Origin: Pseudonocardia endophytica
Lineage (GTDB): Bacteria > Actinomycetota > Actinomycetes > Mycobacteriales > Pseudonocardiaceae
DNA: 64,000 bases
NCBI RefSeq assembly: GCF_004339565.1
Contig: NZ_SMFZ01000001.1
Location: 2,542,001 to 2,606,000 of the forward strand
Direction: 5' to 3'
Shown: positions 43,759 through 52,324 of the stretch, piece after piece
Numbering within the stretch: the first letter of the stretch is position 1
How the letters are laid out: the number at the start of each line of letters is the position of its first letter
Notes under the pieces: model-generated
The model's database searches: none
What the model was told of the DNA's origin: nothing
Seen by the model: only the letters and a program-made list of their open reading frames with translations
Program-made: the position numbers and the translations under genes

Positions 43759-44691
43759 TCACGACACCAGCGCGACGACCCCGATCATCGCGGGGACGCC
43801 GACGATCGTGGTGGTCAGCGCCGCGTCCCTGGCGAGCGTGACGCCGCGGTCGTAGCGCACGGCGTAGCCGAACACGTTCTGCGCCGTCGGGAGCGCGGCG
43901 CACACGACGGCGGCCAGCAGCGGCGTGCCGGTCAGCCCGAGCACCGGCCCCGCGACCACCCACGCCAGCGCCGGGTGCGCGACGTTCTTGATCGCCACGA
44001 CTGTCCACAGCGACGGGCCGATCTCCCCCGCGCCGGGCCGCGCGGCGCCGTTGAGCGAGATCCCGAACGCGAGCAGCATGCCCGGCACGGCCAGGTCCGC
44101 GATCAGCTGCAGCGGGGCGCCGACCGGCTCCGGGACCGGCAGTCCGGTGCCGGACACGATCAGACCGGCCGCCGTCGCGATCGCGATCGGGTTGCGCAGC
44201 GGCGCGGTCAGCGTGCGTATCCAGGACGGGCGTTCCCCGGCCGAGTCCCGGTCCGGCAGCACGTCGAGCAGCGTCGTGAACACCGGCGTCAGCACGGCGA
44301 GCTGGAACAGCAGGATCGGTGCGACGGCCGCCGCGTCCCCGATCACGTAGACGGCGATCGGCAGGCCGAGGTTGCCGGCGTTGACGTAGCCGGAGGCCAT
44401 CGCGCCGACCGCCACCTCGCCTGCCGGACGCCGTCGCAACAGAGCGAACGGCACGTAGAGCAGGCAGGCCAGCGAGCTGGTCACGGCCGTGACCAGCAGG
44501 TTCGACGAGAACACGGCGCCGATGTCGGTGCGCGCCAGCGTCGTGAACAGCAGCGCGGGCGTGGCGACGAAGAACGCCGTCCGGGACAGCACCCGCGTCG
44601 CGTGCGGACCGAGCACCCCGGCCCGTCCGACCCCGTACCCGACGGCGACGACGATCCCGATGACCAGGAACCCCTCGAGCACGCCGTCCAC
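43759..44691 (-). CDS. AEC-family (auxin efflux carrier-like) permease
   Basis: A 310-residue membrane protein with ~10 helices: GFLVIGIVVAVGYGVGRAGVL, YVNAGNLGLPIAVYVIGD (conserved N/GNxG region), LLAFGISLNG, and terminal ALPTAQNVFGYAVRYD. The family transports dicarboxylates such as malate/malonate as well as auxin. It lies 190 nt downstream of the GntR gene and probably imports the substrate of the island. The GTG start has no clear RBS. Confidence 0.88.
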   Translation of the reverse strand: MDGVLEGFLVIGIVVAVGYGVGRAGVLGPHATRVLSRTAFFVATPALLFTTLARTDIGAVFSSNLLVTAVTSSLACLLYVPFALLRRRPAGEVAVGAMASGYVNAGNLGLPIAVYVIGDAAAVAPILLFQLAVLTPVFTTLLDVLPDRDSAGERPSWIRTLTAPLRNPIAIATAAGLIVSGTGLPVPEPVGAPLQLIADLAVPGMLLAFGISLNGAARPGAGEIGPSLWTVVAIKNVAHPALAWVVAGPVLGLTGTPLLAAVVCAALPTAQNVFGYAVRYDRGVTLARDAALTTTIVGVPAMIGVVALVS

Positions 44692-44772
44692 GTGCCGCGA
44701 CGCTACGGCGCGCGCCCCCGCGGGTGCCCCGGACCGGTCAAGCGTCACACCCCGCCGCGCACCCGATCCGTC

Positions 44773-44839
44773 GTGCCGCACCCGCGCCCGGCGTGTCGCA
44801 CCGGCTGCAACGGGTGCGGCACGCCGACACGGGGTGCGA
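44773..44839. repeat. Dispersed intergenic repeat, copy 2
   Basis: Matches the 67-nt element at 19561-19627 with about 7 differences. The inverted GTGCCGCAC/GTGCGGCAC arms are kept, and CGCCGACACGGG is repeated once more downstream. It sits in the 191-nt gap between the GntR gene and the carrier gene. Confidence 0.75.
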
Positions 44840-44882
44840 CACGCCGACACGGGCGCGCGGGCGCCAGGCGAGGTGCGCGGCG

Positions 44883-45572
44883 TCAGCCGGGGGCGGGAAC
44901 GACGTCCGGCATCGCCGCCAGGATCCGCGTCACGGCGTCGTTCATGTGCGCCTCCAGGCGCGTGAGGAGCCGCTCCGTGTCCCCGTCGCGGACGGCGTCG
45001 CGCAGCACCCGGTGCTCGTCGACGAGGTCCGGTGCGGGCGGCCCGGTGTCCTGCAGCGCCGCCAGGCACATCCGGGTCTCGACGAGCAGGCCGTCGGTCA
45101 TCCGGCGCAGGCGCGGGCTCCCGGAGGCCGCGACGAGCTCGGCGTGGAAGTCGTGGTCGGCGTCGGCCAGCGCGACCGGGTCGCCGGCCCGGGCCGCCGC
45201 CTCCATCGCGGCCAGCGCTCCGGTGAGGCGCCGCGCCGCCGCGGACCGGTCCCCCGCGACGACGAGCAGCGCCGCGGCCCGCTCCACGGCCGTGCGGGCG
45301 ATGTAGACGTCCCGCACGTCGTCGGCGCCCAGCTCGCGCACGAACAGCCCGCGGTGCCGCTCGCTGCGCAGCAGGCCCTCCGCGACGAGCCGTTGCATCG
45401 CCTCGCGCAGCGGCCCGCGGCTGACGCCGAGCCGCGCGGCGAGGTCCACCTCGCCGAGCTGCGTGCCCGGTCCGAACGTGCCGCGCATGATCGCCGTCCG
45501 GATCCGGTCCGCGACGATCTCCGCGGTGGAGCGTCTGCTGACCGGCTCGAGCTCGCTCATCTCGAGACCCAT
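44883..45572 (-). CDS. GntR/FadR-type regulator with FCD domain
   Basis: 229 residues: GntR winged HTH (STAEIVADRIRTAIMRGTFGPGTQLGEVDLAARLGVSRGPLREAMQRLVAEGLL) and an FCD helical ligand domain with metal-binding type D/H residues (DADHDFHAELV). The FCD group senses organic acids and often binds TTGTxxACAA-like palindromes, which occur three times around this gene. It starts 6 nt after the isomerase paralogue 2 stop. Confidence 0.93.
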   Translation of the reverse strand: MGLEMSELEPVSRRSTAEIVADRIRTAIMRGTFGPGTQLGEVDLAARLGVSRGPLREAMQRLVAEGLLRSERHRGLFVRELGADDVRDVYIARTAVERAAALLVVAGDRSAAARRLTGALAAMEAAARAGDPVALADADHDFHAELVAASGSPRLRRMTDGLLVETRMCLAALQDTGPPAPDLVDEHRVLRDAVRDGDTERLLTRLEAHMNDAVTRILAAMPDVVPAPG

Positions 45573-45578
45573 CGCGGC

Positions 45579-46304
45579 TCAGCCCTTCCGGAAAAGGGTT
45601 CCGAGGCCGTCGCGATGCACGTCCGATCCGGCCAGCCGCAGCCCCTGCCAGATGCTGACCTGGTTGGCTGTCAGCACCGGCTTCCCGACCCGCTCCTCCA
45701 GCGCGTCCAGCACGTCGACGGTGTGCAACGCCGTGTCCGGCAACAGGATCGCCTCGGCGTCCTGCGCGTCCCCGGACACCGCCTCCGCGAAGTCCAGCAC
45801 CACGTCGCCGGGCAGCGTCCCGACCTCGGCCGCCGTGATGATGTCGCGCGCCGACATGGTCAGCACCGAGATGTCGTGGTGGGTCAGGAACTGCACGAAC
45901 CGGCCGGCGACGTCCGGCGGGTACGTCGCCCCGACGGCCACCGAGGACACCCCGAGCGCCCGGCACGCGTCGACGAACGCGAACGACGTGCTCGACGCGG
46001 GCACCCCGGCGACCTTCTGCAGCCGCGCGACCTGGTCCCGCGCTCCGGAGACGCCGAACACGAAGCTGCCCGACGTGCAGGCCCAGACGATCGAGTCGAG
46101 CCCTTCCGACGCGAGCGAGCGCGCGCCGGCGCCCAGCACGTCGTCACCGCCGATGTCGAGCAGCGCGTCGACCCGGTGGGCGTCCTCGCGCATCTCGGTG
46201 TGCACCAGCGCGAGCCGCGACGAGTCCGTCAGCAGCTTCTCGGCGCGGGGGTAGTCGTCCTCGGCGGAGTATCCGGGGTACAGGATGCCGACCGTCGTAC
46301 TCAT
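45579..46304 (-). CDS. Asp/Glu racemase-fold (maleate isomerase/arylmalonate decarboxylase-like) enzyme with one catalytic Cys replaced
   Basis: A 241-residue protein of the maleate cis-trans isomerase/arylmalonate decarboxylase group. The first Cys is present (C76 in WACTSGSF). The second, expected in an ISCTNL-type motif, is D190 in LLPDTAL. Paralogue 1 just upstream has both Cys. A one-Cys enzyme cannot do standard two-base racemisation; decarboxylation or altered isomerisation is possible. The ATG overlaps the paralogue 1 stop (ATGA). A TTGTCGACAA palindrome lies 1 nt before the ATG. Confidence 0.88.
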   Translation of the reverse strand: MSTTVGILYPGYSAEDDYPRAEKLLTDSSRLALVHTEMREDAHRVDALLDIGGDDVLGAGARSLASEGLDSIVWACTSGSFVFGVSGARDQVARLQKVAGVPASSTSFAFVDACRALGVSSVAVGATYPPDVAGRFVQFLTHHDISVLTMSARDIITAAEVGTLPGDVVLDFAEAVSGDAQDAEAILLPDTALHTVDVLDALEERVGKPVLTANQVSIWQGLRLAGSDVHRDGLGTLFRKG

Positions 46305-47122
46305 ATTGTCGACAATCCTACGGATTCCGCCGGGAGGCAAGTCTGCGGATCACCCGGCTTCCACGACGCGAGCAACCGGCCGCCGCCGACAGCGGCACGG
46401 TCGATCTTGCGGCAGGCGTCCCACATCGTGACCTGGTTCGCCGTCAGCACCGGCTTGCCGAGCGCCTGCTCCAGCGGCTCGATCACGTCGTAGGTCGGCA
46501 GGTTCGTGCAGCTGATGAACAGCGCCTGCGCCTCCGGGCGGTCCACCTGCCTCACGATGTCGACGACCTGGGCGTACGTCGTGCGCCAGATGTTGCCGAT
46601 CAGCCCGAGCCCCTCGCTCGCGACGGTCTGGACGCGGTGCTCCGCCAGGAACGTCACGAGCCGCTCGGTCACGGCCGGGATGTACGGCGTCGCGATCGCC
46701 AGCCGCTCGACGCCCAGGACGGCGAGCGCCTCCACGAGCGCACCGCTCGTCGTCGACGCCTTGGGTGCGCCGGCGTCCAGGATCGTGCGGTGCAGCACGT
46801 ACTCGGCCGCGGCACCCGCCACGAAGCTGCCGGACGTGCAGGCGTAGCTGACCACGCCGGGGCGCGGCGTGAGCACGTCGCGGGTGGCCCGCCGGACCGG
46901 CCTGCGGTCGGCGATCGCGACGGCCATGTCCACCGTCATCGGCGTCGTCAGGTACGGCATCCGGGTCAGGTACAGCGACACGTCGTCCGGCGCCCAGCGC
47001 CACAGCTCGCGGTCGAGCGCGAAGTCGAACGGCGCGATCATCCCGATGCCGGGCGGGTCGTCGGACGGGCCGGGAGCAGCCGCCGCCTCCTGCGCGAGAC
47101 CGACGGACAGCTCGGCGGGCAT
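46301..47122 (-). CDS. Asp/Glu racemase-fold enzyme (maleate cis-trans isomerase-like), two-Cys form
   Basis: A 273-residue enzyme with both catalytic cysteines: C95 in YACTSGSF and C205 in FISCTNLP. Similar in layout to maleate isomerase (Cys76/Cys194 type). The C-terminus (SVGLSTI) is encoded across the TTGTCGACAA palindrome that precedes paralogue 2. The ATG overlaps the DUF3830 gene stop (TGATG). Confidence 0.88.
   Translation of the reverse strand: MPAELSVGLAQEAAAAPGPSDDPPGIGMIAPFDFALDRELWRWAPDDVSLYLTRMPYLTTPMTVDMAVAIADRRPVRRATRDVLTPRPGVVSYACTSGSFVAGAAAEYVLHRTILDAGAPKASTTSGALVEALAVLGVERLAIATPYIPAVTERLVTFLAEHRVQTVASEGLGLIGNIWRTTYAQVVDIVRQVDRPEAQALFISCTNLPTYDVIEPLEQALGKPVLTANQVTMWDACRKIDRAAVGGGRLLASWKPGDPQTCLPAESVGLSTI
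46306..46315. promoter_or_regulatory. TTGTCGACAA operator site B, inside the 3' end of isomerase paralogue 1
   Basis: A perfect palindrome within codons for LST of the upstream gene and immediately before the ATG of the next. It could control an internal promoter for paralogue 2 and the regulator gene, or be coincidental coding sequence. Confidence 0.5.
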
Positions 47123-47622
47123 CAGCCCTCGAGCCGGGAGTACACGAGACGCTCGCCGACGCTCCCGGACCGCCACACGTCGTGGCAGGCCGTCGCGATC
47201 GCGTCGAGCCCCTCGGTGATGGACGCCCACACGTTGCCGGGCACCCAGCCCACGTCGCCGTTGAGCAGGAGGTTGTTGCGCCCGTAGAAGATCGCCAGGT
47301 CGATCCCGCCCGCGTCGGCGTCGATGCCCTGGTCGTCCTTGAACGCGGCGTCGAGCATGCCGCCGTGGAAGTCGAAGTAGCAGACGTCGCCGGGGATCGG
47401 CGTGACCGTCGGGTTCTCCTGCCCGATGCGCGGGCCGAACCGCGGCACGATCGTGTAGACCTCGTTGCGCGCGTACTTGGCGTGCTGCGCGTCGCCCCCC
47501 ATCGGGCCGCCGGCGAGCGCCTCCCACACGGCCGCGCACGTGCGCGGCGCCTGCTTCTCGAGGAGCTCGGCCGTGCACGCCACGCCGCGCTTCTCCAGCT
47601 CGATTCTGATCAACTTGGGCAC
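47122..47622 (-). CDS. DUF3830 (cyclophilin-like) protein
   Basis: 166 residues recognised as DUF3830 from APRTCAAVWEALAG, HAKYARNEVYTIVPRF, ENPTVTPIPGDVCYFDF and DLAIFYGRNN. The family adopts a cyclophilin-like fold and is usually found with racemase-fold or amidase genes (from memory); its biochemical role is unknown. The GTG at 47622 has GGGGG seven nt upstream. First gene of a tightly overlapping operon. Confidence 0.85.
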   Translation of the reverse strand: MPKLIRIELEKRGVACTAELLEKQAPRTCAAVWEALAGGPMGGDAQHAKYARNEVYTIVPRFGPRIGQENPTVTPIPGDVCYFDFHGGMLDAAFKDDQGIDADAGGIDLAIFYGRNNLLLNGDVGWVPGNVWASITEGLDAIATACHDVWRSGSVGERLVYSRLEG

Positions 47623-47707
47623 GGGAGATCCCCCTGGGAACGTACGGGATGTGTGGGTGACCTCCGCCGCTCGTGAGTCGCGCGCACCCGGCACCGAACG
47701 CAGCAGA

Positions 47708-47717
47708 TTGTTGACAA
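47708..47717. promoter_or_regulatory. TTGTTGACAA operator site C in the divergent promoter
   Basis: One base off the TTGTCGACAA palindrome, lying in the 155-nt gap between the DUF3830 operon and the divergent dehydrogenase-amidase genes. Probable GntR site for both. Confidence 0.5.
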
Positions 47718-47777
47718 CGATAGTGGCGCTTCCTAGCGTGTCAACGCCTCCCCGCCCACCGTGATAAGGATCTTCAT

Positions 47778-48764
47778 TTGACCATCGGCGCAGGTCAGGG
47801 CGCTCCGACGATCACCGTCCTGCACGGTGGAGATCACCCGCCGGGCCTCGAGGCACAGACGGGTGACGCACGTCTCCGGTTCGCTGACGACGCGGCGTCG
47901 CTGGCCGAGGCCCTCCCCGGTTCCGACGTCCTGCTCACCTGGGACTTCCTGTCCGGCTCCGTGCGCGACGCGTGGGTCGCCGCGGACGCGGGGGCGAGCG
48001 TGCGATGGGTGCACACCGCCAGCGCGGGCGTGGACAAGGTCGCGTTCCCGGAGCTGCTCGCGTCCGACGCCGTGCTCACGAACTCGCGCGGCGTGTTCGA
48101 CCGGCCGATGGCCGAGTGGGTGCTGGGCGCGATCCTCGCGTTCGCGAAGGACCTGCCGCGCACGCTGTCCCTGCAGCGCGAGCGCACCTGGCGCCACCGC
48201 GAGACCGAGCCGGTCGCCGGACGGCGGGTGACCGTCGTCGGCAGCGGGCCGATCGGGCACGCGATCACGGACCTGTTGCGCGGCACCGGGATGCACGTCG
48301 AGCTGGTCGGACGCACGGCGCGCGACGGCGTGCATGCGTTCGAGGCACTGGACGGGCTGCTGCCGGACACGCAGTACCTCGTGCTGGCCGCCCCGCTCAC
48401 CGACCAGACGCGCGGCCTGCTGCACGCCGGCACGCTCGCCCGGCTGCCGCACACCGCGCGCGTGATCAACGTCGGGCGCGGGCCACTCGTCGTGCAGGAC
48501 GATCTGGTGGCCGCGCTGACCGACGGCACGATCGCCGGCGCGGCGCTGGACGTGTTCGAGGTCGAGCCGCTGCCGTCGGAGGATCCACTGTGGGCGATGG
48601 AGAACGTGATCGTGTCGCCGCACATGTCCGGCGACATCGTGGGCTGGCGTGACACGCTGGTGGACCTGTTCGTGGACAACCTGACCCGCTACCGCGCGGG
48701 GCGGGAGCTGCGCAACGTGGTGGACAAGGAACGCGGCTACGTGAGCACCGGGACGAGCTCGTGA
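47778..48764 (+). CDS. D-2-hydroxyacid dehydrogenase
   Basis: A 328-residue NAD(P)-dependent enzyme. Features: ASAGVDKV, VVGSGPIGHAI (cofactor GxGxxG), VGRGPLV with the substrate Arg region, and DVFEVEPLPSEDPLW...SPHMSG (catalytic Glu/His). TTG start with AAGGA seven to eight nt upstream. Followed after 28 nt by the amidase, so cotranscribed. Likely reduces or oxidises a 2-keto/hydroxy acid made in the island pathway. Confidence 0.92.
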   Translation: MTIGAGQGAPTITVLHGGDHPPGLEAQTGDARLRFADDAASLAEALPGSDVLLTWDFLSGSVRDAWVAADAGASVRWVHTASAGVDKVAFPELLASDAVLTNSRGVFDRPMAEWVLGAILAFAKDLPRTLSLQRERTWRHRETEPVAGRRVTVVGSGPIGHAITDLLRGTGMHVELVGRTARDGVHAFEALDGLLPDTQYLVLAAPLTDQTRGLLHAGTLARLPHTARVINVGRGPLVVQDDLVAALTDGTIAGAALDVFEVEPLPSEDPLWAMENVIVSPHMSGDIVGWRDTLVDLFVDNLTRYRAGRELRNVVDKERGYVSTGTSS

Positions 48765-48792
48765 GCCCCGAAGACAGCACCGGGAGTCACTG

Positions 48793-50196
48793 ATGACGGA
48801 CACGGCGGATCTCAGCGCGACGGAGCTGCTGGCCGGCTACCGCTCCGGCGAGATCTCCCCGGTGCAGGCCACCCGGGACGCGCTGGACCGGATCGAGCGC
48901 CACGACGGCGCCGTCAACGCGTTCTGCCTGGTCGACGCGGAGTCGGCGATGGCGCAGGCGAAGGACTCCGAGGCGCGCTGGCAGGCCGGCGAGCCGCGCG
49001 GGGCGCTCGACGGCGTCCCGACGTCGATCAAGGACATGCTGCTCACGATCGGGTGGCCGACCCGCCGCGGCTCGACGACCACGAGCCCGGACGGCCCGTT
49101 CGAGGTCGACGGCCCCCCGGTCGCCAGGGTGCGCGCCGCGGGCGCCGTGCTGATCGGCAAGAACACGACGCCGGAGCTGGCCTGGAAGGGCGTCACCGAC
49201 TCGCCGCTGACCGGCGTCACGACGAACCCGTGGAACCCGGCGCTGACGGCGGGCGGCTCGTCAGGGGGCAGCGCCGCGGCCGTCGGGCTCGGCATGGGAC
49301 AGCTGTCGCTGGGCACCGACGCGGGCGGCTCGGTCCGGATCCCGGCCGCGTTCACCGGCACGGTCGCGCACAAGCCGACCTACGGGCGGATCGCGCACTG
49401 GCCGGGCAGCGCGTTCGGCACGCTCGCGCACGTCGGGCCGATGACCCGGACCGTCGACGACGCCGCCCTGCTGCTCGACGTCGTCTCGCAGCCGGACACG
49501 CGGGACCCGTGGGTGGCCGACGTGCCGCGCGAGTCCGCCGTCTCCCGGCTCGCCGGCGGCGCGGCGGGCCTGCGGATCGCGTTCAGCCCGACGCTCGGGT
49601 TCGCGAACGTGGACCGGGAGGTCGCCGAGCTCGTCGCGGACGCCGTCGAGGTGTTCACCCGGCTCGGCGCGACCGTCGAGCGGGCCGACCCGGGCTTCGA
49701 CGACCCGATCGACCCCTTCTCGACGCTCTGGTACGCGGCGGCGGCGAAGTCGTTGGAGCCGCTGGACGCCGAGGCGCGGTCCCGGATGGACCCGTCGCTC
49801 GTCGCGATCGCCGAGCAGGGCGCCACGACGAGCGCGCTCGACTACCTGGGCGCGATGGCCGTCCGCAACGAGCTCGGCACGCTGATGGGGCGCTTCCACG
49901 ACGAGTACGACCTGCTGCTCACGCCGGCGCTGCCGATCACGGCGTTCCCCGGCGGGCTGGAGGTGCCGGAGGGCTGGCACCACCCGCGGTGGATGTCCTG
50001 GACGCCGTTCACGTACCCGTTCAACATGACCCAGCAGCCCGCCGCGAGCATCCCGTGCGGGTTCACGTCGGAGGGACTGCCGGTCGGCCTGCAGATCGTC
50101 GGGCCGCGGTGGTCGGACGCGACCGTGCTGGCCGCGGGGCACGCCTACCAGCAGGCCACCGACCACCACACCCGCCGGCCACCCCTGCTCGGCTGA
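48793..50196 (+). CDS. Amidase signature family hydrolase
   Basis: A 467-residue Ser-cisSer-Lys amidase. Catalytic lysine in TSIKDML, Gly/Ser motif AGGSSGGSAAA, cis-Ser region GTDAGGSVRIP with the nucleophile. It hydrolyses an amide to a carboxylate plus ammonia; substrate unknown. Together with the dehydrogenase, DUF3830 and racemase-fold enzymes it could release and process a dicarboxylate-type acid. Confidence 0.94.
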   Translation: MTDTADLSATELLAGYRSGEISPVQATRDALDRIERHDGAVNAFCLVDAESAMAQAKDSEARWQAGEPRGALDGVPTSIKDMLLTIGWPTRRGSTTTSPDGPFEVDGPPVARVRAAGAVLIGKNTTPELAWKGVTDSPLTGVTTNPWNPALTAGGSSGGSAAAVGLGMGQLSLGTDAGGSVRIPAAFTGTVAHKPTYGRIAHWPGSAFGTLAHVGPMTRTVDDAALLLDVVSQPDTRDPWVADVPRESAVSRLAGGAAGLRIAFSPTLGFANVDREVAELVADAVEVFTRLGATVERADPGFDDPIDPFSTLWYAAAAKSLEPLDAEARSRMDPSLVAIAEQGATTSALDYLGAMAVRNELGTLMGRFHDEYDLLLTPALPITAFPGGLEVPEGWHHPRWMSWTPFTYPFNMTQQPAASIPCGFTSEGLPVGLQIVGPRWSDATVLAAGHAYQQATDHHTRRPPLLG

Positions 50197-50211
50197 GCGT
50201 CCGGAACGCGA

Positions 50212-50619
50212 TCAGGTCGCGTCGGGGTCGATCGGGGGCCGCTCGTTCGATCCGAGCGGCTTCTGCGGTGCCGCGCCGTTCGGGGCGGGCGGGGTCACCG
50301 ACGCCGGGGTCCCGTTCGCGGTCGTGGCGTAGCCGTTCGGCTTGACCGGCTCGTCGTCGGAGAACAGCGTGCGGGTGATCGCCCGCTTCGGGTTGAAGTC
50401 CCGCAGGCCGCGCAGGTCGTTCAGCGGCTGCTGGAGCTGGTCGAACTCCGGACCGAGCTCCTTGCGCAGGTGGTCGCGGGCGCCGGTGGCGTAGTCCCGC
50501 ACCTGTTTGATGGCGCTGCCCAGCCAGCGGGCAGCTTCCGGTAGCCGTTCGGGGCCGAGGATGAACAGGCCCGCCACGACGAGTACGAGGATCTCGGCCC
50601 AGCCGACGTTCTCGAACAC
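50212..50619 (-). CDS. tatB: Twin-arginine translocase subunit TatB
   Basis: 135 residues: N-terminal membrane helix ([21 protein letters not shown] with the Tat GPxxLP hinge) followed by an amphipathic helix and a Pro/Asn-rich tail. Located directly after htrA, the order rseA-htrA-tatB known for actinobacteria. 27 nt separate it from htrA. Confidence 0.93.
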   Translation of the reverse strand: MFENVGWAEILVLVVAGLFILGPERLPEAARWLGSAIKQVRDYATGARDHLRKELGPEFDQLQQPLNDLRGLRDFNPKRAITRTLFSDDEPVKPNGYATTANGTPASVTPPAPNGAAPQKPLGSNERPPIDPDAT

Positions 50620-50645
50620 ACGGCCAGGTTACGCAGCACGGCCCC

Positions 50646-52235
50646 TCACTTGGTGCCGAGGGTCGCCGTCACGGTCAGCGGGCGACCCTGCCGGACCACC
50701 TCGACCGGCACCGGTTCGCCGGGCTCGTGCTCGCGCACGGCGACGACGAGCTCGTCCGCACCCGCGATGTGGCGCCCGGCGACGCGGACGACGACGTCGC
50801 CGTCGAGGATCCCGGCCGCGGCCGCCGGACCACCGGCGACGACGTTCTGGATCTGGGCGCCGTCGGTCGCGCCGTCGGTCACCGACCGGGCGTTGACACC
50901 GAGGTCGGCGTGCGCGACCTTCCCGGTCCGGATCAGCTCCTCGGCGATGCCGCGGGCGTCGTCGATCGGGATCGCGAAACCGAGACCGATCGAGCCGCCC
51001 TGGCTGCCGCCACCCTGCTCGGCGCCCAGCGAGCGGATCGCCGTGTTGATGCCGACGACGGCGCCGGTCGAGTCCACCAGCGGCCCGCCGGAGTTGCCGG
51101 GGTTGATCGCGGCGTCGGTCTGCACGGCATCGATCACCGCGTCCCCCGCGCTGCCCTCCGGGTCGAGGCGCACCGGCCGGTTCACGGCGCTGACGATCCC
51201 GACGGTGACCGTTCCGGCCAGCCCGAGCGGCGACCCGATCGCCATCACCCCGTCGCCGACGGCGAGGTCCCCGGAACGCCCGATCGGCGCGACCGTCGGG
51301 TTCACCACCGGCACCTTCACGACGGCGAGGTCGGTCATCGGGTCGGCGCCGACGACCTGCGCCGGCACGCGCGACCCGTCGGAGAACACGGCCTCGATCG
51401 TGCCGCGCGACGGACCGACCGCCGGCGCGACGACGTGGTTGTTGGTCAGCACATAGCCCTGCGGGTCGATCAACACCCCGGACCCGGTCCCGGCCTCCTG
51501 CCCGACCGTCGTCTCCAGCGAGACCACCGACGGCAGCAGCCGCTTCGCCAGGTCCGGCACCGAGCCGGGCGGGCGCTCCTTCGAGTCCTCGGTGGACGCG
51601 AGCGTCGCGCCGGGCTCGGTGAGCCCGTCCGCACCGACCGCCGTCCAGTGCCCGACGAGCCCGCCGACGGCACCGACGAGCAGCGCGATCACGCCGAGGA
51701 TCGCCAGCGCCTTCGGATCGACACGACCGCCGAACAGCACCTCGCGCACGCTCAGCCGGGGCCCGCGCGGGCGCTCCGGTTCCGGCTCGTCCCCGGTCTC
51801 GGCCGGTGCGACGCCGGTGACCGGGCTCTCCGGGCTGCGCCACGGGTCGTCGGTCGTGCCACCGGGCCAGAGCGGGTCGGCCGGGTCGCTGCCGTCACCG
51901 TTCTCCGAGGGGCCGTGGCCGTTGCGGCCGGGGGTCCGCTGCAGGCCGGCGGCCCCGTCGTCCGGGCGGCCGAACGCGCGGGCGACGGCCGCCGTCGGGG
52001 GTGGGGAGGTCGCGAGCGACGAGCGGGATCCGCCGCGCTCCTTCGGTGGCGCGAACGACGAGCGCACGCCGTCCGGTCGCCCGAACGCCGCGCGGTCGGA
52101 CGGATCGGCCGCGGGCCGCTCGAGTGGCCGGGGGCCGAGGCGGGGCGGTTCGCCCGGTGCGGAGCCGTTCCCGTTCGCCGCGGCGGGCACGTCGCCGGAC
52201 GCGGCGTCGTCGGGGGTCTCCCGGTCGTCGGTCAT
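50646..52235 (-). CDS. htrA: Membrane-bound HtrA/DegP-type serine protease with PDZ domain
   Basis: 529 residues: ~170-residue disordered Pro/Gly/Arg-rich cytoplasmic N-terminus, one membrane helix (LAILGVIALLVGAVGGLVG), trypsin-like protease domain with His in LTNNHVV, Asp in PMTDLAVVKV and Ser in GNSGGPLV, and a C-terminal PDZ domain (VVAGGPAAAAGILDGDVVV). An envelope-stress protease working with sigE/rseA. The ATG at 52235 is the first plausible start. Confidence 0.94.
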   Translation of the reverse strand: MTDDRETPDDAASGDVPAAANGNGSAPGEPPRLGPRPLERPAADPSDRAAFGRPDGVRSSFAPPKERGGSRSSLATSPPPTAAVARAFGRPDDGAAGLQRTPGRNGHGPSENGDGSDPADPLWPGGTTDDPWRSPESPVTGVAPAETGDEPEPERPRGPRLSVREVLFGGRVDPKALAILGVIALLVGAVGGLVGHWTAVGADGLTEPGATLASTEDSKERPPGSVPDLAKRLLPSVVSLETTVGQEAGTGSGVLIDPQGYVLTNNHVVAPAVGPSRGTIEAVFSDGSRVPAQVVGADPMTDLAVVKVPVVNPTVAPIGRSGDLAVGDGVMAIGSPLGLAGTVTVGIVSAVNRPVRLDPEGSAGDAVIDAVQTDAAINPGNSGGPLVDSTGAVVGINTAIRSLGAEQGGGSQGGSIGLGFAIPIDDARGIAEELIRTGKVAHADLGVNARSVTDGATDGAQIQNVVAGGPAAAAGILDGDVVVRVAGRHIAGADELVVAVREHEPGEPVPVEVVRQGRPLTVTATLGTK

Positions 52236-52324
52236 CGCCCGATGGACCGCGGGGACATCGAACCGTGCACCAGGACACTCTGCACCGGGATCGGTGAAGT
52301 CCGCGTTGTGAAGCGGTGGAGAGG

